The notes beneath the pieces are model-generated. The model made no database searches, was not told where the DNA came from, and was given only the letters and a program-made list of their open reading frames with translations. The position numbers and the translations under genes were made by a program. Source: Phanerochaete sordida (Eukaryota; Basidiomycota; Agaricomycetes; Polyporales; Phanerochaetaceae). Taken from it: a DNA stretch of 64,000 nt. The stretch is taken from contig BPQB01000012.1 of NCBI GenBank assembly GCA_019973155.2, positions 310,001 to 374,000 on the forward strand, in the 5' to 3' direction. Below are positions 33,404 through 45,361 of the stretch, in pieces. How positions within the stretch are numbered: the stretch's first letter is position 1; every line of letters starts with the position of its first letter.

Positions 33404-35872
33404 CTACCACTCGACGGGTGCGGGGTACTTCGAGTCATACACCCCTTCCAGCTTCGCCTTGATCTCTGCGCTACACATCAGCAATACCCACAAGCTCGAA
33501 ACAGATCAACTCACGCATTGCAACCATCTTCGAGAAGAACCGCCCCCAGAAGAAATTGCCTGCGCGCGCCATCAGCCTCCCGTCCACAATCTACAACACG
33601 CGAAACGAACCCATCATGAGCCACATGTTCGGCAGGCCCTCGAGCTCGCGGAACGGCCCGCGCAGCTCGCCCTCTTCGTTCAACCCCCAAATCGGCGGGA
33701 TCTTCGCCCCGACATCGGCGCCCACAAGCTGGCGGATGGGTACGCGGGCGTCGTCGAACCTTTAACAAAAGCTTAGTCGAAATTTTGGATAGACAGAAAG
33801 GGGAAAGCGCGCACCCAGTCGCGACGACGACGACATCCGCTTCGAGCTCGCTCCCATCCGCAAACGCGACACCGCCTGACGTGAGACGTGCCACCTCCGC
33901 GCCAGACTTCATCTTGATCTTGCCGTCGATGATCTTCTGGCACGCGCCGTCGTCTGCACAACAGAATTAGGGCTGCCACAGCCATGGGGGTCCTATAGAT
34001 ATCGCCCACCGAAGTAGTATCCGCCCCCGCGCTCGAGCAGCAGCCAGAGCACGCCTGCGTCGTCCATACCGTTGTTCACCTTGTAGCCGACTTTGCGCAG
34101 GCCGTCGAGCAGGTCTCTGCACGTTTGGTAAGTACATCTCCCGGGCACGACGGGCCGTGATGAGTGTGAACATGGGCACGCACTTCTCCATCTTCTGGAT
34201 GTACACCGCGCGCCGCTGCGCAAAGCCCTTCTGGAAGCGGAACGGGAGCGATTGCCGCGCCTGGTCGCCCTCGTCCAGCGGGCTCCCCTCCCACTCTGCG
34301 ACTGGAGGACGGAAACGGGTCAGCGCGTGCAGAGAACGGAATGTGTGCGTTAGGCTGCGCACCTGGGAGCGACGCCATGATGCCCTTTTCAACGGACATA
34401 ACATATGTCGAGCTACGCTGGACCATCGTCACGTCTGCAGCGGGGTCAGCAGGGGCACGTTGACGTTGCGCGGAGGCACTTACCGACGCCGTAGTCCGCG
34501 CAGTCGGAGGCGATATCGTGCGCTGCGATGCGGACGAGGTCAGAGTGGATATATGCGCGTGCTGGGATACGCACCTGACGTGCATGCGCCGATGATGACG
34601 ACCTTCTTGCCGACCATATCCTTCCCGGACTTGAACTCGGTCGAGTGGATAATCGGCCCCTTGAACTCGTCCTGCATGCACGCAGCCCTGTTAGTCGGCG
34701 AGGCGAGCCATGGGTGAAGTGAAGGCGCACCTGTCCCGGGAATACCGTCTTTTTGAACGTGAAGCCCTGCGCGAGCACGACGTGTTCGACGTGCATCATG
34801 CGCTCCGAGCCATCCGCGCGCCGCACGAGGACGTCCCACTTGCCCGTCGTCTCGTTGCGTACCGTGCTGAGTGCCTCGGACGAGAGCCAAAGGTTCAGCT
34901 CAAGTGCCTCGGCGTAGAACTCGAGCCAGTTCGCGAGCTGTAGATCTTGGTCAGTCAGCGCGGCGAAGAATTACGAAGCGTGTACGCGTGCCTTGCCCGA
35001 AGAGGGGAAGACCGGCCACGACGTTGGAAACCTAGGGGCCGCGTCAACACAAGACTACGGGTCGCGAAGAGATAACGTACGGCAGGTAAGGCAGGTGGTT
35101 GCACCCTGCACATAGAGTGAGCTCGGCTCGCGAGAGAAGAATAAGTGTACATACAGATAGGGTCGTGCAGGGTCAGCGCGTCGTAGCGCTTGCGCCAATT
35201 GTCACCGACGCGCGCATTCTTCTCGACGATAAGGGTGCGCACGCCGAGGTGCTTGAGCCGCGCCGCGACCTCAAGCCCGACGTGCCCCGCGCCAATGACG
35301 AGCACCTGCGGGTCCTCCTCGAACTGCAGCTCGAGCGCGCGCCGCGCGGCCCAGTCGCCCTGGTTCACGCGCGCGTCGCGGTCGGCGGGGCCCAGCTCGG
35401 GGAAGCGCTTCAGACCTTCGAGCTGCGTCGAGAGCGCGACGGCGTGCCAGGCGTTGTCCGCGCAGTAGACGAGCCGCGCGAAGCCGCGTCCGCGCGCGAC
35501 GTTTGTCTCGAACGTGTAGGACACGAGGATCCAGGCGAGGTCCGAGAATGGCTGCTGATACTCCGCGCTGCAGAAAGCGATGTTGCCGAAGCCTGTGAGA
35601 GCGAGGCGGTCCTCGAGGAACTGCGACACGCGCGCGCGCCCGTGAAAGGTGCGCAGGTCCCACGTCAGCGCGAAGACGTCGCGCCACCACGGGTCGGGAG
35701 CCAGGCGGGACGCGACCAGCCCTGGAATGTCATTCGTTGCGATGGATTGAGCGAACGAGTTGACCCATGCGCGCGCGAGGGCCTCTGCTGGCGGGTCAGG
35801 GGGCGGGGTCGCTCCCAGGTTGGAGAAGGTGGGCAGCGCGGGCGCGGCAGGGGGCAGGACCTCGACGGACAT
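33404..35872 (-). CDS. FAD/NADPH flavin monooxygenase 1 with NTF2-like N-terminus
   Basis: Thirteen exons: 35155-35872, 35081-35105, 34992-35031, 34731-34937, 34575-34671, 34484-34522, 34363-34434, 34184-34301, 34010-34116, 33815-33953, 33611-33759, 33515-33559, 33404-33465; phases close to give 605 residues. Residues about 30-160 resemble an NTF2-like domain (WWRDVFALTWDLRTFHG). Then come the FAD motif GAGHVG at about 194-199, the monooxygenase fingerprint FKGPIIHSTEF (F-x-G-x3-H-x3-F), a second nucleotide motif (VVIIGACTS) for NADPH and VATGF near the end. The family oxidises small nucleophilic or carbonyl substrates with NADPH and O2; the substrate is unknown. Intron 3 (34938-34991) starts GC where both paralogs have GT; a GT six bases on would add two residues. 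It has two more introns than its paralogs in the last third. Confidence 0.88.
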
Positions 35873-35915
35873 GATGGGAATCAACGATAGAGGATATCCT
35901 TGGCTTCGTCGTGTG

Positions 35916-35922
35916 TTATATA
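35916..35922 (-). promoter_or_regulatory. TATA-like element of monooxygenase 1
   Basis: TATATAA on the minus strand, 44 nt upstream of the start codon at 35872. Good position for a core promoter. Confidence 0.4.
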
Positions 35923-37814
35923 TGGCACCCGGAGGATGTAGAGGAGAGCGACACTTCCCTCGCGCCGCGACCGTGTTTCACGAGATCGCGATCCTGGATA
36001 CGCGTGAGCGCGATTACGAGCGATACGCCGTCGTCGTTGCGCCTATTAGAGGAATCGGCGTATCGCACTGAGCGATGGCGGCAAGATGGTGCTCACGCTG
36101 ACGAGCCGAAGCGTGCATGACCCGTGTCTGGGCTTGGGCACCTTCTCGGAAGCTTGCGTTCGTTCTCATGATCACTGAACCCTGGACGTAACTCAGAGAT
36201 ATCGAAGGTATACCACGTTCCACGCAGAGCGTACCTGGCGCCATGGGACCAGGCAGGAGAATGCAGTCTGGCGAATAAAGCATGCGTGTAGTCCGAGGCA
36301 AGAGCAAGGCTGTGCAGCGGCGCCGACTCGGACGAGGCGCCCAAACGTGATTTTGACTTGCATCGCTGCCGCGACGGGAGATATTTGCTGGCCATTTACC
36401 GCCACGTCGACGCAAAGATTCATGTTCCCAAGTGAGCTTCTCGATCTAGCTCGTTCGAGGACCCTCTTCCCTCGAGGCACCCACTGCGAACACATGAGAA
36501 TGCCGGAAGTCCGGGCCGGGGAGGCCGCAGCGAGGATGAGGTCTGCGGATCTCGCGTCCCTGCCGTTCGAAGGCACACACATCGTTTCGAGGACTTGATT
36601 CACATTCCGGAGCGTAAGGGTGACTGTGAACGTGGCTTGGTCGCCTCGCGCAGTGATCCTCGGACTCTGCGTCCGCTCCCCGAAACGCTCGGGGCCGTCG
36701 TGGCGCCGCAGTACGTTACGTCTGTTTCATGTCCTGTCCACGCTCTCGCTTATGAAACACAGCGTTCCGGCTGACCAATGGGATGTCTGTTTCTCTGTGG
36801 GCGCCGCTCGACAGTGTTTGTAGGATGCGAGGCCTCGTATGAGCTACGATAGCCTCAACACGTACCGCGTGAGTTAGATGGGCAAGCGTAGCTGGTCGTC
36901 GACCCCCTCGAGACACCGCGCATCGAATTGTTTGGGTGCCTGAGTGACCTTTTTCCTCAATTTTACTGACGGAGGGTTAGCCGCGTTGTTCATTGGGTAT
37001 CACTGGCCGATGGCTTGCCACAAAGTCCTAAGTAGATGGATAGGCGAGTTATTGCCGAGGCCAAGTTAGCCAAAACCGCAGACGCCTGGGCCATTCCCTA
37101 ATCATACCTGCCGCCATATGCGCATTTTAGCTGGCCGCTTGCCCGTCCTCTCTGTCGTGGTTCGGGGAGGATGCCTCGAGAATAACGCCTCGGACGAGTC
37201 CTGCGATGGCTGGTCGTAATTTAATCAGCATCACGGGGCAGGAGGACAAGGGTGGAAGGAAGAGTGCCGTTGAGGACAAAGGACACGAGGACGGAAACGC
37301 AGTCCACGCTGACACGGGCACTGCGGCTGCGGCTAATGCTTTGGCGCAGATGTCCTTCTGGGCGCCATAGTCCAACGAGAGTGTCGACCGACGTAGGAGG
37401 CAGTAGATAAATCGACTGACCGCGCGCAATGTTCCCATCGACGACACCAAATCCTGGACCACTGCCAGCTCAAGCGGACCACAACAGCGGATGGGATTCT
37501 GCGCTAGACCACCGACTCCGCCACCGATTGAGTAGGGGATTGTGCTGCACGGCCAGCGGTCGCTCATCCTGCATGCACATCGCGATCATCAGCGTCGCTC
37601 CCCGCCCTGCGGGATGGCACGGTCAGAGAACCTCAGGGATTGTACTGGGACATCGGATGGGATATAGTGATCGTCTCGCCAGCAGCATAGACACGGCCCA
37701 CAGAGGATAAGGACAGAGGGCCGTGGGACGCCGCCCTAGCGCCAGCGGCACCGCGCACGAAGTTGTAGCCGCCGTGTTCGTTTTCTTCCGCCACCAGCAC
37801 CAGGTCTCGACGCC
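35923..37814. other. Long intergenic region between monooxygenase 1 and the triplicated genes
   Basis: About 1.9 kb between divergent genes. A minus-strand frame at 36193-36603 (136 codons) is open but lacks recognisable motifs, and another at 37127-37567 is similar. Neither has splice or family support. The last 200 bp or so resemble the upstream regions of the second and third array copies. Confidence 0.35.
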
Positions 37815-39480
37815 ATGAATACTTGCTGGGGGCCCAGGATCTCCCTCCCCTCTTTCTCGTCTCTGACGCAGAATCTCAAGGTTCCCGACCCGTTTCCTAC
37901 CCATATCCGAGCCCTTCGTGACATTGGCCCGCCAGTGAATCGCGTGTATCCTGGGGTCTGTGAGTAGCTGGAATCGTCTCTCTGCTGCCAAAATATCGAG
38001 TGAGCTGACGTTGGCATGTGTTTGCGTCTCATCGACCCGCCACGGCGACGACATCACAAGCCTTCAATCCGTTCGACCCCAATCTGACTATCCGGGAGAT
38101 CATGCTCTTCGACGTCCCCGACGCGGCCACGGTAATAGAGGTGCTGATTAGGGCGCGTAAACGGGAAAGGCTGGAGGAGAACGGTGAGCACTTATCGATG
38201 TGAAAGGCGCGACCTGTGAGGCTTACAGAACGTGTAGCTCCAAAGCGCCGGGAGACGGAGCAGCATCCATCCCGCGCAAGCACTACACCGAGCACCACTG
38301 TTGGGAGCCTCGGTCCGCAAGTGAGGTCGCACAAGTCTCTCAGCTCTGTCAAGACGGGCTTCGCCTCCGAAGTTGAAGGCAGGTGCGTTGCGCCACCGGT
38401 GAACGGTAATAGAGGTTCCTGAAGGCTTATGCAGAAACATGCCGCGAGACTGTGCCTATGAGACAGAGTATGTCATGGCGGAGGGAAGGATGGATATACA
38501 TGCTTGTAAGACTTACGCCCGTGGCTCAGATATGGTTCATCGCTAATCAGCACGACTGCGACTACTCACCTATGACGGTTATGTACCATATAGGCCGTCA
38601 AGGAATAGCACCCGAGCTATCGATCCCTGACTTGTTGGTTCACAACAAGGCAAAAACCGATACCACAGATGCGACCACTCGCGACATCGACCACTCTAAA
38701 AATAGTACCAGTAGGTCAAATGCACAGTGCCCTCGGGACCCTTCAAATGCCCAAAAACCACAAATTCAGCGGTCGAAAGCCGTACAGCACCGTGACATCT
38801 CACCTCAGCAGGCTGTGCTGAACCAAGACCGCAACGAGAAATCTTGGGTCAGAACTAGGACACATCGTAAGCATTTGTATGCCACATCGCACGACGCGTC
38901 GGTTGACAGACCCACAGATGTTCCGGAACATTTCGAGGCCACGTATAGGCTGTCAATACCGCCGCCAGCGCAACTTCTGCAGGTCGCTATTCCCAAGTTT
39001 GCCAACTACGACGTTAGCGGACCGCCAGCCCAGTTCCAGATACCTGTCACACAGGCGGCTGTCGGGCAACAGCTCGTGCGCCGCAAGCCCGGCCCTAACA
39101 GAGCCCGTCCGCGTCGAGGCGAGCCTTTCCGATTATATCTGTCGAGCAGCCCACCTGATCATAGCGATCTGTCAGCGAACAACTCTACAACGAAGAAGAG
39201 CACACCGAGGTCACCGGACGCACCTGCTCCTGCCCTGCCCACAGCCACATCATCTCAAAAGCCTTCTTCTCGCACTTTCGCCCTCTCTGGCGGCGTGTCT
39301 CTCAACGCCTCCGCTGGTCCGCCGGTCTTCTCGGAGGTCCGTGGCCAAGACGTCGAGCAGCTGTCCGGCCCAGGCATTACGGGGAGAAAGAGGCTGAGGC
39401 CAACGTACGAGGAGATCTATGGGGCTGTTTCATCGAAGCGGATGTGCAGGCTGGATCTCGATAAGCGTGCAAGGTGGTGA
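37815..39480 (+). CDS. Triplicated unknown protein, copy 1
   Basis: Six exons, 37815-37959, 38061-38183, 38229-38382, 38435-38505, 38594-38866 and 38918-39480, give 442 residues; all phases close. Intron 5 (38867-38917) is 51 nt and in frame, so it is hidden in the open frame. Conserved blocks: LPSFSSLTQNLKVPDP near the N-terminus, FDPNLTIREIMLFDVPDAA encoded by exon 2, and in exon 6 GPPAQFQIP, VLSGGVSL-type (here ALSGGVSL) and RLRPTYEEIYG at the C-terminus followed by basic residues. No known domain was recognised. The basic, proline-rich composition would suit a nuclear protein, which is only inference. The N-terminal coding start differs from the other copies (MNTCWGP instead of MD-x-HEE). 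Confidence 0.75.
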
Positions 39481-40604
39481 AGCATCTGGGCGAGCGACGA
39501 TGACTCGAGCCTCGATTCTTGCCAGCGGTTTGAAGATACGTTATGCGACTTACATGCCTCCTGTACCATGCGTTTTCTTCTATTCCATGTTCCTTTGTCC
39601 CATGCAAGATCTTGGTGGGCGTAAGAGTGTAAAACCAGAGCAGTCGGAGTGGCCAGGGGACAGCGTCGAAAGCGTGCGCCTATCGTGAGGCGCAGTCGTG
39701 GCGGGCGCTTCCACGCTTCGCGTTCGCGTCTCGATTTAGCAGGTCTCTACGAAGCATCTGCCCAACCGTCCTCGCGTACGATTATTATAGACTCGGCCTG
39801 ACATGGCGGTTTCCGGCGCGTTTGCTTGGTCTAAAGAACCGCGAGACTGGGGAGAAATGGAGAGCACGAGCCGCATAGAATCCAGACGAAGCGTCGCACA
39901 CTCGGTTCGTGGTCGTTGGCGAGCAAATTTAGTAGCATAAACCTCGATCGGATACTTGGTCTATTTTGCTACTAATCTCGGTCACAAATTTTTTGAACTG
40001 GAGCTGAGTCTTAGAGTACATGCCTCTGAATCGATGTACTCCCGCGAAGTTTAGTAGAACGACGCTTCGCGGTCAACGCAAGTTTAAGGCCGCCCCGACC
40101 TGTCGACATTCGCTTCCCAAACGTGTGTGAGCGCGCTGGAATATGACGGGACGTAAAGACAAATTGTTTTCGAAAGCTGCTGCGATGCTGACAATATACT
40201 CAGATTCCTACAGGTGTCGACTCGGATGTGGGATCGATGTTGTGCAGTCTGCGTGGGTGTGGCGCAACGGATGCCATACCCGCGGTGCAACCATCGGCAC
40301 CCGGGTCGAGGTCTGCAGTGTAGTACGCTCCTCTATTCGAGAGAATACCATCGCGACCTTTGTCTCTGAACGTGACTGGCATGGATGGCCTGGGCGTAGG
40401 CCCATGCTCTGGTAGCGCGGATCTCTCAGAAGCCATGTGAGACACACCGCTAGTCATCATAATTCGCTCACTAACATCAGAGTCGGGTAGAGAACGAGCG
40501 GGACCCGTGGGACGTTGTCCTACCAGTAGCGCCAGAGGCACCGCGCACGAGATCGTAGCCGCCGAGTTCGTTTTCTTCCGCCACTAGCACCGTACCTCGC
40601 CACT
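39481..40604. other. Spacer between array copies 1 and 2
   Basis: Duplicated spacer. Around 39640-39750 a block with AGCGTCGAAAGCGTGCGCCTATCG recurs in shortened form after copies 2 and 3 (about 42440-42540 and 45060-45160). The last 230 bp before copy 2 recur before copy 3. No gene of its own. Confidence 0.5.
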
Positions 40605-42249
40605 ATGGATACTCACGAGGAGCATAGGGTCATCCTCCCCTCTTTCTCACTCCTGACGCAGAACCTCAAAGCCCCCGATCCGCTTCCTGCCCACATCCTG
40701 GCCCTTCGTAATATCGGCCCGCTCGCCCCGTTGCATCATGCACATCCTGGACTTGGTGAGTAGCTGAAATTGCCGTTGCGGATGCAGGGCAAAATGACCT
40801 TTGCACAGCTCATCCGCTTGCCGCGACGACCGCACCCCAAGTCTCCATTCCGTTCGACCCCGATCTGACTATCCGGGAGATCATGTTGTTCGACGTCCCC
40901 GACGCAGCGGAGGTGATCAATATACTCATCGAGGCGCACAGGCGGGAGCATCCGGTGAACGAAGGTGAGCATCCGACGATGCAACCAGTACGAGCTGCGA
41001 GGCTTATGGGAGACCCAGCGCGAAAGCGTTGGAAGACGGACCGGCATACATCCAGCGCGAATACGACGCCTAGCACTGTGGTCAACAGCCTCGAGTCGCG
41101 AGCAGCAGCGCAGAGATGGTGTAGGAGTGTCAACACGGAGCCCAGTTTTGAAGTTGGAGACGGGTGAGTTGCGCCACCGACCATTCGTCGTTGATGTTCC
41201 TGAAGGCTGGCACAGACGAATTTCAATCAACCGTCTCTATGAGACACAACGCGCCATGACCATGACAAGAACGAGTGAACACCACTGTAAGGCTAACTTC
41301 TGAGCCTCAGATCACGTTCGTCGCTGACCAGCACAACTACGATGTCTCATACAGATCGTCACAGAGTATCACCCGAGCTATCAATCCTTGACTTGTTGGA
41401 ATCCAACAAAGCAAAAATCAATACCACAGATGACACTGCTTGTACCACATACCACTCTCCAAGTGGTCATTCTGGTTTCGCTGAGGGCCGCCCTCGGATC
41501 ATACGGCCAATCGAAGAAGGATCGACGCAGCGACCACGGACCTCATGGCGTCGAACATTCCCAGTTCAACAGGTAGTTCTGCACCACGACGACGACGAAA
41601 CGTCTTCTGCTAATCCTGGGACACATGGTAAGGACCGCCATAATACGACGCATGGCGAGATACATCGACTTACAAACTTGCAGTACGGTGGCCTTTCGAG
41701 ACCAAGCATAGAGAGCCGATGTCGCAGCCAGCGCAGCTTCAGCAGATTACCATCCCCGCTTTTGCAGACTACGACATCAGCGGGCCGCCAGCCCAGTTCC
41801 AAATACCGTTTACGCAAGCCGCTGTCGGAGAACAGCTGAGGCGCCGCAAGCCCGGCCCGAGGCAATGTCGTTCACGTCGAGGTGAGCCTTTTCAATTGTC
41901 CCTGCCGCGCAGACCGTCTGATCATAGCGATCTGTCAGTCAACAGATCCACACAGAAAACGAGCGCACCGAAGTCTCCGACCGCACCTGCCCCTGCCCCA
42001 ACCCAAGCCACAGGTGCGACTTCGCGCGCGCCCTCGCCTCGCGCCTTCGTCCTCTCAGGCGGCGTGTCTCTCTATGCTTCCGCCGGCCCGCCAGTCGTCC
42101 CAGATGTCCGTGATCAAGACGTCGAGCAACTATCCGGCCCCGGCGTCGCGGGAAGGAAGAGGCTGCGCCCGACGTATGAAGAAATCTACGACAGTACTTC
42201 AGCAAAGAGGAGGCGTGTGCCGTGCGACGATGAGTACGCAGGGCGATGA
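40605..42249 (+). CDS. Triplicated unknown protein, copy 2
   Basis: Exons 40605-40755, 40842-40964, 41019-41163, 41216-41286, 41355-41627 and 41684-42249 give 442 residues. Exons 2, 4 and 5 have exactly the lengths found in copies 1 and 3 (123, 71, 273 nt). Intron 5 here is 56 nt and shifts the frame, which proves that this intron exists also in the copies where it is in frame. N-terminus MDTHEEHRVILPSFSLLTQ; exon 2 gives FDPDLTIREIMLFDVPDAA; the C-terminal third has GPPAQFQIPFTQ, VLSGGVSLYASAGPP and RLRPTYEEIYD. Function unknown. Confidence 0.8.
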
Positions 42250-43218
42250 AGGAGCGGGGGCGAACGACGACGAGGGCCCGGGCCTCGATCCTTGATGGCG
42301 GGTTGAAGATAGGTTATGCAACTCACATGTCTTTTCTTACCATGTTCTATGCTTTATGCTATGCGTCTATGCTCTAATCATCATCCCCGCGGTGTGGGCG
42401 AGTGTATGGGCGGCCAGAGTGGCCAGGGCGGGAGTGGCTAGCGTGGAGCATCGAAAGCGTGCCCCTATCGCGAGGCGCAGTCGTGGCGGCGTCTTCGTGC
42501 TTCGCGTCTGCGTCTCGATTTGGCAGGTGTTAACGAAACATCTGCCCAGCCACTCTTGCGCCCGACTATGGTAGACTCAGCCTGACATGGCAAATTCCGG
42601 AGGCGGTTAGAGTTAAAGAGCTACGAGACCGCAGAGAAATTTGGAGCACGAGCTCCATAGAATTCAGGCGAGGCGTCGTACAACTTATTCATGATCGTTG
42701 GCGAGCGGATGAGCATAGACATACATTGAGCTGTTCGTCTATTGTGCTACCAAGATCGGGAAAAATGCTTGGACTGGAGCTGAAGCTGATAGCGCATGCA
42801 TCCGAGCCGATGTACTCCCGCGAAGCTTACGAGAGCAACGCGGGTGTTGGCTCGGATGTGGTCCGTGTGGGCGTGGCGTAACAGATTCCATGCCTACAGT
42901 ACATTCGTCGGCACCGTGTCTGGGTACGCAGTGCAGCACGTCCCGTTGTTCAGGTTCGTGAGAATACCATCGCCACATTGGTCTCTGACCTCGGATGGCC
43001 CGGGTGCAGGACCATGCTCTGGCAGCGAAAATCTCAGAAACAATGTGAGACACACCACCACCCGTCATAATCCGCTCACCAGCATCAGAGGGTAAAGAAC
43101 AGCAGAGACCCGTGGGACGTTGCCCTGCCAGTAGCGCCAGAGGCACCGCGCCGGCGCGCACGGGATCGTAGCCGCCGAGTTCGGTTTTCTTCCGCCACCA
43201 GCACCATACCTCGCCGTT
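42250..43218. other. Spacer between array copies 2 and 3
   Basis: Second copy of the spacer after the gene, with the same GC-rich block at about 42440-42540 and the same 220-bp upstream segment before copy 3. No gene was seen. Confidence 0.5.
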
Positions 43219-44890
43219 ATGGATATTCACGAAGAGGACAGGGTCATCCTGCCTTCGTTCTCGTCCCTGACGCAGGATCTAAAGGTTCCCCATCCGCTTC
43301 CTTCCCATATCCTTGCCCTTCGTGACATTGGCCCGCTCGCCCCGGCGCATCGTGCACATCCTGGACTTGGTAAGTAGCTGTAGTCGTCTTACTGTTGCGG
43401 ACTCAGAGTGGTCTGACATTCGCATATTGTTGCGTTCCATCCGCTCGCCACAACGTCGTCACCAGCGTTCAGTCCGTTCGACCCCAACCTGACCATCCGG
43501 GAAATGATGCTGTTCGACGTCCCCGACGCGGCTGAGGTAATAGAAGTCCTAATGGAGGCGCACAGACGGGAATGGCCTGTGGAAGAAGGTGAGCATTCAT
43601 AGATGCGACCAGGATGAGCTGCGAGGCTTATCGTGAACCCAGCCCGAAAGCGTTCGGAGACGGCACAGCATCCATACAGCGCGAATAGGACACCGAGTAC
43701 TGGCGTCGAGAAACTTGATCCACGGACGATTTTGCACAGATCACGGAGCGCTGTCACCACATGGTCAGCATGTGAAGGTTACGACAGGTGAGTTACGCCA
43801 CCGGCAGCTCGTCATCGATGTTCCTAAAGGCGGATGCAGCCAAATGTCGTATGATCATGAATATGAAGCTCCACATGTTAAGGCAATGAGGGGAGCGAAT
43901 GAACATAAATGTAAGACTCGCTTCAGAGCCTCTATTTTCCTTTTTCGCTGACCAGACGGACGCGATCGCTTGGTGGTCGCGTCCGTGAACTTTCCAGATC
44001 GTCGCAGGGTAGCACCGGGGCTATTTATCCATGGCTCGTTGGAATCCAACAAACGAAGAACAAATAACACAGATGCCACCGCTCGCACCGCGGACCGCAT
44101 ACCAAGTGGTCGTTCTGGATCCGCTGAGCACTGTCCGCGAAGCACACCGCCGATCGAAGGAGACTCGTGGCAACAGCCAGCGACTTTACTGCCTCCACGA
44201 TTCTCAGTTCAACAGGCTGTGCTGGGCCACGTCCACGGCGAACGATCTTGGGCTGATCCTGAGACACGCGGTCAGAACTGGTATACTGCATGGAGGAACA
44301 TGGCGACTTACGGACCCACAGATGTTCGGCAACATTTCGAGACCACGTACAGAGAGTCAATGGCACAGCCAACGCAACTTCAGCAGGTCGCTATTCCCAA
44401 GTTCGCCGACTACGACGTTTGCGGACCGCCAGCCCAATTCCAGATACCATATACACAAGCCACTGTCGGAGAACAGTTTGGGCGTCGCCAGCCTGGCCCT
44501 AAAGAAGGTCGTTCCCGTCGCGGTGAGTCCTTCCGATTGTCTCTGCCGGGCAGGCCGCCTGATTGTAGCGGACTGTTAGTGAACAGCTCTACAGCGAAGA
44601 AGAGCGCACCGAGGACACCGGCTGCACCCGCCTCTGCCCCAAACCCAGCCATAGCCGAACCATCGCGCACGCCCTCGCCTCGCAGCTTCGTCCTCTCTGG
44701 AGGCGTGTCTCTCTATGCTTCCGCTGGACCGCCGGTTGTCCCGGATGTCCGTGATCAGGACGTCGAGCAGCTCTCCGGTCCCTGCGTCGCGGGCAGGAAG
44801 AGGCTACGCCCGACGTATGAAGAAATCTACGGCAATACTTCAGTAAAGAAGAGATGTGCGCTGTACGACGATGAGTACGCAAGGCGATGA
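43219..44890 (+). CDS. Triplicated unknown protein, copy 3
   Basis: Exons 43219-43369, 43466-43588, 43643-43787, 43840-43910, 43998-44270 and 44322-44890 give 443 residues. Exons 1 to 5 are the same length as in copy 2. Intron 5 (44271-44321) is 51 nt and in frame. N-terminus MDIHEEDRVILPSFSSLTQ, exon 2 FDPNLTIREMMLFDVPDAA, C-terminus RLRPTYEEIYGNTSVKKR. The exon 6 segments are the best conserved between copies; exons 3 and 4 differ most. All three copies look intact, so each may be expressed. Confidence 0.8.
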
Positions 44891-45361
44891 AGGGGCTAGT
44901 CGAGCGACGATGAGAGCCTCGATTCTTGGGAGCGAATTGAAGCTAGGTTATGCAACTCACACGTCTTTGTACCATGTTCTATGCTTTATGCTATGCACTT
45001 ATGCTCAAATCAGCATCGTGGTGTAGACGGAAGTGTAGAAACAGCCTGGCGGCCGGAGTGGCCAGGGCAGAGCGTCGAAAGCGTGCGCCTATCGCGAGGC
45101 GCAGTCGTGGCGCTTTCGCGCTTCGCGCGCGCGTCTCGATTTGGCAGGTGTCTACGAACGTGCCGCCTGGGCCCAAAGCTCTCGCCGTCTCAAGTCGATG
45201 CCAACGCTCAACCGCGCGACATCTTGTGTCGTAGAAGTAGATTATAGATGCGACAGGGTCTCCGTACGTATCCTGGGCACGTGCTCCAGAACGCTCACAG
45301 TGGTACCTCCACCTCGACCAGGCAGGCAGAAGACAGTCCAGCACGACGCCCAGCAGCACCG
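44891..45361. other. Convergent spacer after array copy 3
   Basis: Third version of the array spacer with the GC-rich block at about 45060-45160, then the 3' flank of the MYND-finger gene. No gene. Confidence 0.5.

Noticed and set aside
34986..34991. Alternative GT donor (GTACAC at 34986) for intron 3 of monooxygenase 1
   Set aside because: In frame but adds two residues absent from both paralogs, whose donors align with the GC site; kept as second choice.
36193..36603. Minus-strand open frame of 136 codons between monooxygenase 1 and the array
   Set aside because: No start context, splice partner or recognisable motif; could be chance.
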